64,000 nucleotides of DNA from Moanibacter sp964542645 (GCA_964542645.1 CAZIUG010000007.1:248001-312000), one strand, 5' to 3'. Positions 8,997 through 18,154 are shown, counted from the stretch's first letter. The notes: generated by a model not told the origin, from the letters alone. Made by a program: numbers and translations.

Positions 8997-10160
8997 ATGC
9001 ATAGTAATTGCGAGAGTCTCCTCGCCGCGATGGTCGGATTTGATACCGTAAACTCATACATCACAGGTCAGCCCGATCCCGAACTTGAGCTTGCCAAATA
9101 TCTTGAGTCGGAAGCACAAACCATGGGTTTTGAGACAAAACGATTTCCGGTAAGCGGTGCTGGCTTCAACTTAATGGTCAGCAATATCGTAGCAGAAGAA
9201 GCACCCTGGCTTCTCTTTGAGAGTCACCTTGATACAGTGAGCCTGGAGGGAATGACCATTGATCCGTTAGGTGCAAAAATTGAAGGGGGCCGCATGTATG
9301 GGAGAGGCGCTTGCGACACTAAGGCAAGCGGAGCTGCCATGCTCTGGGCCCTAAAGTGCTATGCGGCCGGGTCAGATAAACCAAATAATGTGGCTATTCT
9401 CTTCTCGCTCGACGAAGAGATCCTAAAAAGGGGCATTCGCTCCTTTGCCAAACATCATCTCTTAGATCTCGGATGGAATCCCTCCGGGGTGATTGTCGGT
9501 GAGCCAACAGAACTGGCGCCAGTAGTCGCTCACAATGGTGCTGTGAGATGGAAAATTCGCACGGAAGGTATCGCAGCCCACTCCTCAAAGCCGTCGAACG
9601 GACGCTCTGCCATCAGTATGATGGTAAAAGTAATTGATCTCCTGGAATCAGGCTACATCCCCTCCCTTTCCGCGACCCACCCTCTAACTGGCAAAGCTGA
9701 ATGCAGCATCAATCAGGGCCAAGGCGGAGAGCAAATCAACATCATCCCAGAGTGTTGCGAAATCGCGGTTGATCGGCGCACTGTTCCTGGCGAAGACCCA
9801 GAAAATGTACTGCCCACTGTTGAATTGCTGCTCGATTCTTTACGTCGAGAAAACCCTTATCTTAAAGTCTTTCAAGAGGAGCCGTTCATTGTCGATGTAG
9901 CGCTTAATCCCGAAGGAGGGGAAGCATTTTCAGGCTATGTTCAAGCGGTTCTAAGATCGCTGGATCTTCCCACAGAACTCGAAGGAGTCGGATACGGTAC
10001 CGACGGCAGTACCCTCAGCGAAGCCGGAGTTCCCACCGTAGTCATCGGCCCGGGCAACATAGCCCAAGGGCACACAGCCGATGAGTGGATCGATCTCGAA
10101 CAACTTAAGATGGGAGTCGAGGTCTACTTGCAGCTAATGCGTACAGGTGCAAAAATTTAG
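8997..10160 (+). CDS. M20 family metallopeptidase (ArgE/DapE/carboxypeptidase-like)
   Basis: This 387-residue protein is a predicted zinc amidohydrolase that removes acyl groups or cleaves peptides. Metal and catalytic motifs are visible: ESHLDTVS (His77, Asp79), the bridging Asp in GRGACDTK (Asp107), the general-base Glu pair in SLDEEIL, and a late GPGNIAQGHTADEW with the final zinc-ligand His. The dimerisation insert lies in the middle (AHSSKPSNGRSAI). The family includes acetylornithine deacetylase, succinyl-diaminopimelate desuccinylase and glutamate carboxypeptidases; I cannot say which. There are no biosynthetic neighbours, which argues against a fixed role in arginine or lysine synthesis. 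Confidence 0.85.
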   Translation: MHSNCESLLAAMVGFDTVNSYITGQPDPELELAKYLESEAQTMGFETKRFPVSGAGFNLMVSNIVAEEAPWLLFESHLDTVSLEGMTIDPLGAKIEGGRMYGRGACDTKASGAAMLWALKCYAAGSDKPNNVAILFSLDEEILKRGIRSFAKHHLLDLGWNPSGVIVGEPTELAPVVAHNGAVRWKIRTEGIAAHSSKPSNGRSAISMMVKVIDLLESGYIPSLSATHPLTGKAECSINQGQGGEQINIIPECCEIAVDRRTVPGEDPENVLPTVELLLDSLRRENPYLKVFQEEPFIVDVALNPEGGEAFSGYVQAVLRSLDLPTELEGVGYGTDGSTLSEAGVPTVVIGPGNIAQGHTADEWIDLEQLKMGVEVYLQLMRTGAKI

Positions 10161-10295
10161 GCTCCACGGGTCAATGTCACTCTATGGGAGAGAAAATTCT
10201 TGGGCTTGTAAGAATTCCCATCGTCAAAATCTTTGGACTTCGATTTATGTGCTAAAGAGACCTAAGAGAAAGCCTTTTATAAAAGATTTACTACC

Positions 10296-11465
10296 ATGGC
10301 AAAACAAAAGCTCAACGTTGCTCTGATCGGATATAAATTTATGGGGAAAGCCCATAGCCAGGCGTGGCGTGAGGCCCCGCTCTTCTTCGACACTAAAGCG
10401 GAACCTATACTCAAAGTGGTCTGCGGACGTCACGCCGAGCCTTTACAAGAATTTGCCAACCGCTGGGGTTGGGAAGAAACTGAAACAGACTGGAGGAATG
10501 TGGTGGCACGGGATGATATCGATATTGTTGATGTCTCTGCTCCACCCTATCTTCACTACGACATCGCCTTAGCTGCAGCCGAATCGGGGAAAGCAGTTTT
10601 TTGTGAAAAACCCATGTGCATGAGTTCAAAGGAAGCAGCTAGTATAGTTGCTGCAGTCGAAAAAAATGGGGATACGCACTATCTTAACCACACCTATCGT
10701 CGCTGTCCTGCAGTCTCCTACGCAAAACACCTCATCGACATGGGACGAATCGGAACTATCTACCACTGGCGGGGCTGTTACCTACAAGATTGGATCATGG
10801 ATCAAAATATCCCTCTCTCCTGGCATCTACGCAAAGAGACTGCGGGAGGCGGACCCCACTGGGACCTTAATTCCCATAGCGTTGATCTCGCTCACTATCT
10901 AGTCGGCAACATCGCTACCGTTCAAGGTTTGCTCGCTACCTTCATCAAGGAACGCCCCTTGGTTGATGAAGCAGATGAAAACACCTTTGGCGGAGCAGTC
11001 TACTCCGGTGATTCAAAAATGGGAGAAGTGACGGTGGACGATGCTGCTTCCATGCTGGTCAGATTCAAAAACGGCGCCATGGGCTCCTTCGAAAGCACTC
11101 GATTCGCGGGAGGCCGAAAGAATTTTAACTCTTTTGAGATTTACGGCTCTAAGGGTTCCCTCTCCTTTAACCTCGAACGGATGAATGAGCTCGGTTACTA
11201 CAACCGGGAGGAGGACAGCAGCGAGGCTGGGTTTAAGAATATCATCGTAACCGAATCCACACACCCCTACATCTCCGCGTGGTGGCCCCCTGGGCACATC
11301 ATCGGCTACGAACATGGATTCGTCCATGCTGCAGTCGACTTCCTCAACGCCATTATCAACAATAACCCCATCACACCTAACTTCCACGACGGTCTCAATA
11401 TCCTCAAAGTCCTTGAGGCCGGCCGTGAATCTGCTGAGACCGGAAGTCGCATCAATCTCGAATAG
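10296..11465 (+). CDS. Gfo/Idh/MocA family oxidoreductase
   Basis: This is a 389-residue predicted NAD(P)-dependent sugar or inositol dehydrogenase. The Rossmann start reads NVALIGYKFMGKAHS and the lysine motif is FCEKPMCMS. The C-terminal domain contains GGGPHWDLNSHSVDLAHY with candidate catalytic His residues. The protein is slightly longer than average because of a loop around residues 220-250. No clear Shine-Dalgarno precedes the ATG. It is oriented with the M20 gene 135 bases upstream but need not share a pathway. It is one of three family members in this window, each with a different sequence. Confidence 0.88.
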   Translation: MAKQKLNVALIGYKFMGKAHSQAWREAPLFFDTKAEPILKVVCGRHAEPLQEFANRWGWEETETDWRNVVARDDIDIVDVSAPPYLHYDIALAAAESGKAVFCEKPMCMSSKEAASIVAAVEKNGDTHYLNHTYRRCPAVSYAKHLIDMGRIGTIYHWRGCYLQDWIMDQNIPLSWHLRKETAGGGPHWDLNSHSVDLAHYLVGNIATVQGLLATFIKERPLVDEADENTFGGAVYSGDSKMGEVTVDDAASMLVRFKNGAMGSFESTRFAGGRKNFNSFEIYGSKGSLSFNLERMNELGYYNREEDSSEAGFKNIIVTESTHPYISAWWPPGHIIGYEHGFVHAAVDFLNAIINNNPITPNFHDGLNILKVLEAGRESAETGSRINLE

Positions 11466-11864
11466 TCTTTAGGCCTCTCTCCTGATTCGGCTCAGCATAA
11501 ACGAGCTTCGGGAACTCCAGAATTAGTAGTGCGAAGAGTGGGTGTTCCCATTGAAAACCCGTATCACAGAGATTCGTTCCCGGATTAATCCAAATATTTT
11601 TCAGCCCACTCAACTCCCTCCCATGATGTAATCTTCTCCGGTGCTAACCGAACTAAGTATCGGGGTCGGTCGAGTGTAGGTAGTCGGGACCGCATTTCCC
11701 CAGATAGCGTCGGGCCATCGAGCATCTCGGCTTTGGCCTCGAAAATAACGCGGGCATGATGCCCGCATCCCTTCGCTCGCCAAGACCAACAGGAATCAAC
11801 GGCAGCAAATTAAGAATACAATCCTTCTCGACTACCAGCTCTTCCAACGCTAGAGACATTCACT
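11466..11864. other. Intergenic region with a REP-like palindrome and possible gene debris
   Basis: About 400 bases lack a credible gene. The leftward strand has a 68-codon frame (11653-11859). In a shifted frame further left there is a short protein-like stretch ending WEGVEWAEKYLD before a stop. Together they look like decayed or repeated sequence rather than a working gene. The palindrome at 11750-11766 is listed separately. Confidence 0.4.
11750..11766. repeat. Perfect 17-base palindrome, REP-like
   Basis: GCGGGCAT and ATGCCCGC flank a single central G. Short GC-rich palindromes of this shape are common as dispersed REP-like elements in bacterial genomes. Only one copy is seen in this window, so its repeat nature is an inference. 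Confidence 0.35.
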
Positions 11865-13004
11865 TTGAACAAGGATCTCTCAATATTCCTTACCGCTTTT
11901 CTAATTGACGTCGGTGTTATTGCAGTAGGTCTTTGCACACCTCTGCTGGCAATTCAGCTCGGGGCCGACTATAAGGACCTCGGTTTTATAGGGGCCTCAG
12001 GGTCGCTCTCTTACTGTCTTTCATGCTACTTCTTGGGACATTTCTCAGATCGCATTGGCTACCGGCGAACAGTCATCGGCGGGACCATCGCTTTGTTTAT
12101 TATAATTCTTATGTTCCCATTGATGAATGGGGTTGGTGGGCTCATCTCACTTTCCGCTATGTTAGGCCTGGCGACATCCCATTGCTGGCCTCCCATGCAG
12201 GCCTGGCTGGGAGAGGGGAAAGGGCACAGAACTCTGCGCTTTAGCATAGCCGTGTACAATGTTTCATGGTCGCTCGGCATACTTGCAGGTCCCGTTCTTG
12301 GAGGACAGCTTTTTACTGTAAATCCAATCTTGCCTTTCTACGCTTCAGCAGGCTTCGTCGGGCTGGCTGTTCTCATTGTGTTAACCACTGGGAATCGAAA
12401 ATCCCATTCCGCTCCAGAAGACCCCCGCCCGCCTCAGACCGAACCCGCATTCAGTTATATATTGCCTATTGCCTGGCTGGCAAACTTTGCGACCTTTTTC
12501 TCTCACTCGTCAGTGCGCCAACTTTTTCCAAAACTCGCAACCGATTTAGATATAAGCCCCGTATCGCTAGGAAACCTTATGGCTTTGATCGGTGTTTCCC
12601 AGGCGGTCACTTTTGTCGCCTTGGCTGTAATTTCAGGTTGGCAGTCTCGACCTGCACTTCTTTTTGGCGCTCAGTTCATTAGCATTGCGAGCCTAGCTAT
12701 CCTTACCGCCGGCAAATCAACCTTTGTCTTTGCAATTGCACTGCTCGGTCTCGGATTGGCTGCCGGGGTAACATTTTCCTTTGCCATCTTCCACACGCTT
12801 AACTCGAAAAGTCCACTAGGTAAACGTGCTGGAACCAATGAAGCCATTGTCGGCAGTGGGTTTATGTTGGGTCCTTTCCTTGGGGGCTACGCAGCAGAGC
12901 AATTTGGGTCCAGATCTCCGTATATTCTTGGGCTTGTAATATTTCTCCTGATGTTCGGACCACAAGTATATCTTCTGGCAAAAGCCTCAAAACGAGAAAC
13001 TTGA
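11865..13004 (+). CDS. Major facilitator superfamily (MFS) transporter
   Basis: This 379-residue membrane protein has about 12 hydrophobic segments. The MFS motif A appears between helices 2 and 3 as GHFSDRIGYRRTV. A proline- and charge-rich loop near residues 175-195 separates the two six-helix halves. The start is TTG at 11865, chosen because the first helix (LSIFLTAFLIDVGVIAVG) begins immediately after and no better start exists. The substrate is unknown; no pathway gene is directly beside it. It could be an exporter or a sugar or drug transporter. Confidence 0.83.
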   Translation: MNKDLSIFLTAFLIDVGVIAVGLCTPLLAIQLGADYKDLGFIGASGSLSYCLSCYFLGHFSDRIGYRRTVIGGTIALFIIILMFPLMNGVGGLISLSAMLGLATSHCWPPMQAWLGEGKGHRTLRFSIAVYNVSWSLGILAGPVLGGQLFTVNPILPFYASAGFVGLAVLIVLTTGNRKSHSAPEDPRPPQTEPAFSYILPIAWLANFATFFSHSSVRQLFPKLATDLDISPVSLGNLMALIGVSQAVTFVALAVISGWQSRPALLFGAQFISIASLAILTAGKSTFVFAIALLGLGLAAGVTFSFAIFHTLNSKSPLGKRAGTNEAIVGSGFMLGPFLGGYAAEQFGSRSPYILGLVIFLLMFGPQVYLLAKASKRET

Positions 13005-13065
13005 AAAGTTCGTGGGGAAACGGCGAATAGATAATAATTAGGCTATCAATCTGCTGAAACTAAAT

Positions 13066-13593
13066 TCAATCTGATTTCGGTCTGAATACCTTGATCACCC
13101 CTTCCTCAACTTCGAGGTAAGGCCCACCAATCAGGTCAATACAATAGGGTATGGCGGGAAATACTGCCTCCAGGCATTCTTTGATCGCTTTGGGTTTCCC
13201 TGGAAGATTAACAATTAAGGATTGGCCTCGAATGCCAGCCGTTTGCCTCGAGAGAATCGCTGTCGGAACGTACTGAAGAGAGGTAGTGCGCATCAACTCT
13301 CCAACCCCAGCCATAATTTTCTCGCAAACAGCTTCAGTCGCTTCAGGAGTAACATCCCTGGGAGCCGGCCCGGTCCCTCCCGTAGTAAGGATCAGACAAC
13401 ATCCTTTCTCGTCCGCAAACTCTATTAGTTTCCGCGCAATACCTTCCTGCTCGTCTGGAATAACAGCATATTCAGGCTCCCAACGGCTAACAAGGTAGGT
13501 CTTTAGCAGATCGACAGCAGCTTTCCCTGGAATATCTTCGTAGATACCTGCGCTGGCCCTGTCCGATACGTTAATTACTCCGATCTTAATCAT
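13066..13593 (-). CDS. Molybdenum cofactor biosynthesis protein MoaB/MogA-like (molybdopterin adenylyltransferase)
   Basis: This 175-residue protein of the MoaB/MogA family adenylates molybdopterin, the step before molybdenum insertion. It shows IGVINVSDRASAG at the start and the conserved TTGGTGPAPRDVTPEAT loop (about residues 70-86) that binds the cofactor. A strong GGAGGG lies three bases before the ATG. The last part, VNLPGKPKAIKECLEAV, is also family-typical. No other cofactor genes are near, so it is a stand-alone gene here. MogA fits better than MoaB by length, but the two cannot be separated safely by eye. Confidence 0.88.
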   Translation of the reverse strand: MIKIGVINVSDRASAGIYEDIPGKAAVDLLKTYLVSRWEPEYAVIPDEQEGIARKLIEFADEKGCCLILTTGGTGPAPRDVTPEATEAVCEKIMAGVGELMRTTSLQYVPTAILSRQTAGIRGQSLIVNLPGKPKAIKECLEAVFPAIPYCIDLIGGPYLEVEEGVIKVFRPKSD

Positions 13594-13688
13594 ATTCCCT
13601 CCATAATCGGACCCTTGCTACACAAATTACAAAGGAACCAAAAGAAGATACCGCCAATAAAATACTCAATCCCCTTTAATACGACACC

Positions 13689-13981
13689 ATGGGGGAACCA
13701 GATGAGGTCAAAAAAACAAAAAAAGAGAATACATTTTCAATATTGAAAACTGGCTTCACCCGATTCAATTTTGGATCTAGGAGCTATAACAAGATCGGAA
13801 AAAGCCTGCGGAAGACAGGTTAAAGCTCATTGCATATAGACTCACTGATACAGCTCGCAGGTTGAAACTCAAAGTAAGCATAGATCCGGCGTCAATCGGA
13901 TTCAGTATTCTCCACTTCAAGCAAATTGGTTGGATAGACTTGGATTGCGGACCCGTAAATCTCATCCCAAAATCAAATTAA
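13689..13981 (+). pseudogene. Small gene split by a one-base frameshift (hypothetical protein of about 97 aa)
   Basis: An ATG at 13689 opens a 44-codon frame that ends at a TAA at 13821-13823. The frame shifted by one base stays open from about 13790 to a TAA at 13979-13981. It encodes a protein-like stretch including LKLIAYRLTDTARRLKLKV and SILHFKQIGWIDLDCG. Joining the two at the run of five A residues (13799-13803) gives one protein of about 97 residues with normal composition. This could be a real mutation, a sequencing or assembly error in the A-run, or chance. The family is not recognised. Confidence 0.4.
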
Positions 13982-13984
13982 TCC

Positions 13985-14797
13985 CTAATTCGATAGATTT
14001 TCAACCAGTCCTTCAATCAGATCCGCGAATTGAGCCTTCACACAACCCGCGGTCTCCTCTACCTCCTCGTGAGTCAGACGTACACCAGACATGCCAGCAG
14101 CCATATTCGAGATGCAAGAAATCCCGCAGACCCGCAACCCAGCGTGATTAGCGGCAATCGCTTCCGGAACTGTAGACATTCCCACAGCATCAGCTCCCAA
14201 GGAACGAAAAGCACGAATTTCAGCTGGAGTTTCGAAAGACGGCCCTGTGGTTGCCAAATAAACTCCCTCTTTTAGTTCAAGACTCAAACTTTCAGCCACG
14301 ATATGCGCCAAACTACGAACTTCCCGATCGTAAACAAACGTCATATCCGGAAATCGGGGACCGAATTCCTCGATATTCTTTCCGACTAGAGGATTCGTCC
14401 CAAGAAGGTTAATATGGTCCGTGATTAGCATCAACGTCCCTGGCGAGAAACTCTCATTAATTCCCCCAGCCGCGTTAGTAAGAATAATGATTTTCACTCC
14501 AAGCTGCGACATGACCCGGATAGGCTTGATCACGTCTTCCATCGAATGTCCTTCGAAGAAGTGAAAGCGCCCCTGCATACAGACAACCGACCGTTCTCCT
14601 AGCCCGCCAAAGACCAGATTCCCTTTGTGACCTATAGACGTCGCTTTTGGGAATCCAGGAATCTCCCTATAGGGAATTATCTTATCTGGCTGCATTCGCT
14701 CATCGGCTAAGAAATTCAAGCCAGAACCCAACACCAGACCAATTTCAGGTTGAGTTTCTCCAATCTTATTTTTCAGAAATTCGGTTGCTGGATACAT
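13985..14797 (-). CDS. punA: Purine nucleoside phosphorylase (trimeric type)
   Basis: This 270-residue enzyme splits inosine and guanosine with phosphate into free base and ribose-1-phosphate for purine salvage in the cytoplasm. Trimeric PNP motifs are present: LVLGSGLNFLADE (phosphate loop), SIGHKGNLVFG, LTNAAGGINESF and the base-binding region LATTGPSFETPAEIRAF followed by ADAVGMSTVPE, with a conserved Glu and Met. The length equals the family norm. It stands alone, leftward of a tRNA-Ser gene and a possible 26-codon ORF. The exact specificity (inosine, guanosine or xanthosine) is not predicted. Confidence 0.92.
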   Translation of the reverse strand: MYPATEFLKNKIGETQPEIGLVLGSGLNFLADERMQPDKIIPYREIPGFPKATSIGHKGNLVFGGLGERSVVCMQGRFHFFEGHSMEDVIKPIRVMSQLGVKIIILTNAAGGINESFSPGTLMLITDHINLLGTNPLVGKNIEEFGPRFPDMTFVYDREVRSLAHIVAESLSLELKEGVYLATTGPSFETPAEIRAFRSLGADAVGMSTVPEAIAANHAGLRVCGISCISNMAAGMSGVRLTHEEVEETAGCVKAQFADLIEGLVENLSN

Positions 14798-14843
14798 AAA
14801 AAAAGCTGTTTGAGTTAATACTACACTGCTTCAATTTCGATAA

Positions 14844-14924
14844 TCATTCATTGGGGAATAGCGTTTGCTTCAGGGCATCAAGAGCGTGGCCGATTAAGTA
14901 GAACACTTCCTCATTAACCTCCAT
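14844..14924 (-). CDS. Possible 26-residue small protein upstream of punA
   Basis: The frame begins with ATG at 14924 and encodes MEVNEEVFYLIGHALDALKQ plus six residues, ending TGA. AAGGGA lies just before a TTG-ATG pair and could serve as a ribosome binding site. The peptide could form one amphipathic helix. It lies between the tRNA-Ser gene and punA in the same direction. It may be a small gene, a leader or chance. Confidence 0.22.
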   Translation of the reverse strand: MEVNEEVFYLIGHALDALKQTLFPNE

Positions 14925-15043
14925 CAATCCCTTAGATGAGCAGATATCGTTTGTTCAAGTCGCTCAATATTCGTTCATCGCCTGTTGGCCATTTGGTCTT
15001 GGGGTGTGTCGCAATGTTTTTTCGATTTAAATACCCAAAACCC

Positions 15044-15133
<90 letters not shown>

Positions 15134-15330
15134 ATCAATCACTTATAAAACCCAAGGTCGCGACGGTGCCATCCATCCGGATAAAATGGCAGTAAAATCC
15201 ACTTCGACACGGGAAAGAACAAAAGAAGTCGACCAACAAAACAAAAGCGGGAAAACAGCACCTCTTTACGCGTAAGTCAAGGGCTCAAGAATACGCTCGA
15301 TTCCGAAATACGATCCAATCTCTCAAAATG

Positions 15331-16887
15331 TCAGAGCTCTTTCTTCCAGATGCTCTTCATCCGCCACGCATCAAGAGACAGCAAAACGGAATCACTTCCC
15401 TGGGACCGCATCCTGACTCCAAGGCTGTCATCGCGATAGGGGTAGACGCGCACCGCCATGTAGCGCCGATTGTTGGCGAAAACCTCAATTATACTTGTGT
15501 CCACGAATATCCGAAGTTCCAACATTTCCTCATCCTCGAGTTTAAAATTCGCTTTTTCTGGAGGACGGGCCAGTACCTGAGGGTGCAGGGAAGCACGACA
15601 GGTGTCGATGACGATGGCATCATGCCAGGTCCCTGGAGACCCTTTTATGGGACCTCCATTTTGCAAATAGCGGATACTGGTTGTTTCCTCGCCTTCGGGT
15701 GATCGTAGCACTTCCAGGCAAACTTCCCGAGATTCTTTTGGATCAATCCGGGCGATAATTTCCATGGAATTTCCGGCTATTCCTTCAAGCGTTATATCAG
15801 TATTTGCCGGCAGTGCAGTCTCGTCAATATGCTGATGATCAGCACGCAACTTCTCTAATGCCGTCACAGGTTCATATAAGATGGCATTGCCCGGTGGTCC
15901 CATACTGAGCCGGGTCGGAAGCGACATCATGCCGTTCCAACCGTCCGTATTCAAGCCATGGTTGAGCACGTGGATAACGAGTATTCCACCATTTCCGTCA
16001 GGGATTGCTGTAGGGGCAGTGGTAGCACCGTTGTTGACCGCTCCGAAGCAGAAGCGGTCATGTGCGAAGGGCCGGAACACACCCTCTTCTTCATCCCAAT
16101 TTCCGATCAGGGACTGGGAACCTTGCTGATGACTGCAGAAGATGAGGATATGCTTGTCGCCAAATGGCCAAAAGTAGGGCACAGCGCAATCTTCACCAGC
16201 GGTTGTAAAGATGTCACCTTCCATAAAAAGGCCACGGTAGGTCCAATTGCGCAAATCGTCAGAGAAGAACAAGTGCGGAGTCGGGGCCGCATCAACGTAG
16301 CGCTCGCCACTGCAGGAGCCTGTCACGCTGTAATAACCTTTTTTTCCCTTCCACAAGCAAGAGCCGGCGAACTTGTAAGGGTCACCATCACCGGCCGTAG
16401 CCGCCTCTTTTTCAGGGATGACCGGGCATCCAGGGATTTTCTCCCAATTGAGCAACAATGGATCTGAAGATTCAGCAATCATGATGCCGGCTTTGGTACC
16501 ATGGTAGCAAGCGAGAACACGGTCATCTTCGGTAAGGGCGCTACCGCTATAGCACCGGTCTTCGATTCCAGGATAAATAGCGGTGGGCAGATCCTTCCAA
16601 TAGACGAGGTCTTCGCTGACGGCATGGCCCCAGTGCTGGCGTTTGTCTTCGGGAGGGTACTGCTGATAAAACAAATGATAACGGCCCTGCCAGACACAGA
16701 ACCCATTTGGATCGTTTGTGGGACCTTCCGGGTTGACGTAATGGTAAACTGGGCGGTAACGGTCCGAAGACAAGCGTTGGCGCGAGGCACCGTAGCGGAG
16801 CATTAACTCGTCCGTCTCAAGCTCTTCGAGCTGTTCCTCGAGTGTGGTTGCGTAGGTTCGCTGGGGCAATTTCGATTGATACTTCAT
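15331..16887 (-). CDS. Glycoside hydrolase family 32 (beta-fructosidase / fructan or sucrose hydrolase)
   Basis: This 518-residue enzyme should release fructose from sucrose, inulin or levan. The nucleophile motif NDPNG (Asp59) is intact. The usual RDP motif appears as GDP (Asp169), and the acid/base region that normally reads EC appears as GEDCAVPYFWP (Glu232). A five-bladed propeller is followed by a beta-sandwich ending with RIFVDTSIIEVFANN, a typical GH32 end. No signal peptide is seen from the ATG at 16887, so it may act inside the cell. That ATG lacks a ribosome binding site, while an in-frame AUG with a strong one lies 21 codons upstream behind an amber codon. It follows the esterase and PfkB genes on the same strand. 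Confidence 0.9.
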   Translation of the reverse strand: MKYQSKLPQRTYATTLEEQLEELETDELMLRYGASRQRLSSDRYRPVYHYVNPEGPTNDPNGFCVWQGRYHLFYQQYPPEDKRQHWGHAVSEDLVYWKDLPTAIYPGIEDRCYSGSALTEDDRVLACYHGTKAGIMIAESSDPLLLNWEKIPGCPVIPEKEAATAGDGDPYKFAGSCLWKGKKGYYSVTGSCSGERYVDAAPTPHLFFSDDLRNWTYRGLFMEGDIFTTAGEDCAVPYFWPFGDKHILIFCSHQQGSQSLIGNWDEEEGVFRPFAHDRFCFGAVNNGATTAPTAIPDGNGGILVIHVLNHGLNTDGWNGMMSLPTRLSMGPPGNAILYEPVTALEKLRADHQHIDETALPANTDITLEGIAGNSMEIIARIDPKESREVCLEVLRSPEGEETTSIRYLQNGGPIKGSPGTWHDAIVIDTCRASLHPQVLARPPEKANFKLEDEEMLELRIFVDTSIIEVFANNRRYMAVRVYPYRDDSLGVRMRSQGSDSVLLSLDAWRMKSIWKKEL

Positions 16888-16902
16888 CGTGCTATCGCTA
16901 TT

Positions 16903-16950
16903 CTAGAGTAAGCCACCCATGCGATGGTGACGTTCCATTTTTTCGGCCAT
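16903..16950 (-). CDS. 15-codon ORF with strong RBS, in frame with GH32 but closed by an amber codon
   Basis: GGAGGAGA (16957-16964 on the opposite strand) stands at good distance from the ATG at 16950, which encodes MAEKMERHHRMGGLL followed by TAG at 16903-16905. Only five codons separate the TAG from the GH32 ATG in the same frame. This is either a leader peptide allowing re-initiation at GH32, or the true N-terminus of GH32 broken by a nonsense change. Confidence 0.4.
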   Translation of the reverse strand: MAEKMERHHRMGGLL

Positions 16951-17077
16951 AACCATTCTCCTCCAAACGTAGTGATTTGAATGGCACCTTTGTTTCATAA
17001 CCATCGATCGGAAATATTTATTCCGATGATCGGCGGAATGAATGTCGCTGGTTTTAGCATGTTGTGCCTAGGCCCTC

Positions 17078-18154
17078 CTATCTTAATTCTCTTTTAAAAA
17101 AATCGTACGCTTTGGCTCCACTGATTTGGTGTCTTCCCTCAAAATAATCGGTCGAGATACCGGTTCCTTCGCCAAAAGTCCGGTAAACAGCGCGGGCCTT
17201 CCCAACTCCCTTACGAACCGCCTGAATTGGGAAAATAGGATCATGGCTGCCTGCTTCGAAAAGTATGGGCCGCGGAGCGATCAATCCAACCAAATCGTGC
17301 ATCTCGCCGAATTGACCAAGCCCGGGAACGAAATTACAGGCACAGTGTTGCATCGCCAATATACTTTCGCGAAAGGTGGAAAAATAACCACTCACCACAC
17401 AAGCTTGGATACGAGTATCGAGGCAGGCTGAAAAAAGGGTATGCATGCCTCCACCAGAAATTCCCATTGCGCCGATTCGACTGGTGTCGATATCTGTTCG
17501 GGTCTCGAGGTAATCGAGCACCCGCATCCCATCATGCACTCGTAACCCTACCACCGACATGCCAAGATGAAACGAAAGCATCGCCGCGTGAGTACAGCTG
17601 GTCGGAGCTGGGCCACCAATGGAATCCTCCAAGTATGAGAAATCCGTCTGTCTCTCGCCGAAACAGGAAATTTCCGGTGCTGCCACAACAAACCCAGAGC
17701 GGCAAAGAGCGACAGCAAAATCTTTGTGATAGCCGCTGGGAATATCTCGTTCTTCACCATTTTCCCAGAGTCCCACAATGTCTTTTACTCCATAACCGTG
17801 CCCATGAAAAGCAATCACCAAGGGAGGGACGCCATCGCTCTCTTTAGGAATCAAAAGATAAACAGGCATCAAGGTATGCGTAGTTGTTCGTAATAGAATT
17901 TTTTCCCTCCAATAATCACCTTTATCTATCCTTTCTACTCTCCGCGAAAGAGGATCAGTTGTTGTCAACCGGTCGAGTCCTATTACTCGGGCTAATGCCT
18001 TTCTCGTCATCCGCTGCCAGCTTTTCGCCTCTTGAACGTTTTTTGCCCGGAAAGCGTAACGCGCTCCTTCCGGATTATACTGTCGCCAAAGTTCATTGAC
18101 CGGCTGAAGGCGTTTCTCGATTTTGCTATTGAATATCTTTGTTCTCATTCTCAC
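17078..18154 (-). CDS. Dienelactone-hydrolase-like alpha/beta hydrolase (probable carbohydrate esterase)
   Basis: This 358-residue alpha/beta hydrolase has the oxyanion region VIAFHGHGYG and the nucleophile elbow MGISGGG (Ser233). A likely acid Asp is in AGSHDPIFP and a late catalytic His is in FEGRHQIS. The arrangement matches the large acetyl-xylan-esterase/dienelactone hydrolase group often found in polysaccharide clusters of Verrucomicrobia and Planctomycetes. The start is GTG at 18154 or ATG at 18148; neither has a clear ribosome binding site. It lies between the PfkB kinase and GH32 genes on one strand, so it may remove ester groups from the fructan or sucrose derivative they process. 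No signal peptide is visible. Confidence 0.82.
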   Translation of the reverse strand: MRMRTKIFNSKIEKRLQPVNELWRQYNPEGARYAFRAKNVQEAKSWQRMTRKALARVIGLDRLTTTDPLSRRVERIDKGDYWREKILLRTTTHTLMPVYLLIPKESDGVPPLVIAFHGHGYGVKDIVGLWENGEERDIPSGYHKDFAVALCRSGFVVAAPEISCFGERQTDFSYLEDSIGGPAPTSCTHAAMLSFHLGMSVVGLRVHDGMRVLDYLETRTDIDTSRIGAMGISGGGMHTLFSACLDTRIQACVVSGYFSTFRESILAMQHCACNFVPGLGQFGEMHDLVGLIAPRPILFEAGSHDPIFPIQAVRKGVGKARAVYRTFGEGTGISTDYFEGRHQISGAKAYDFFKRELR

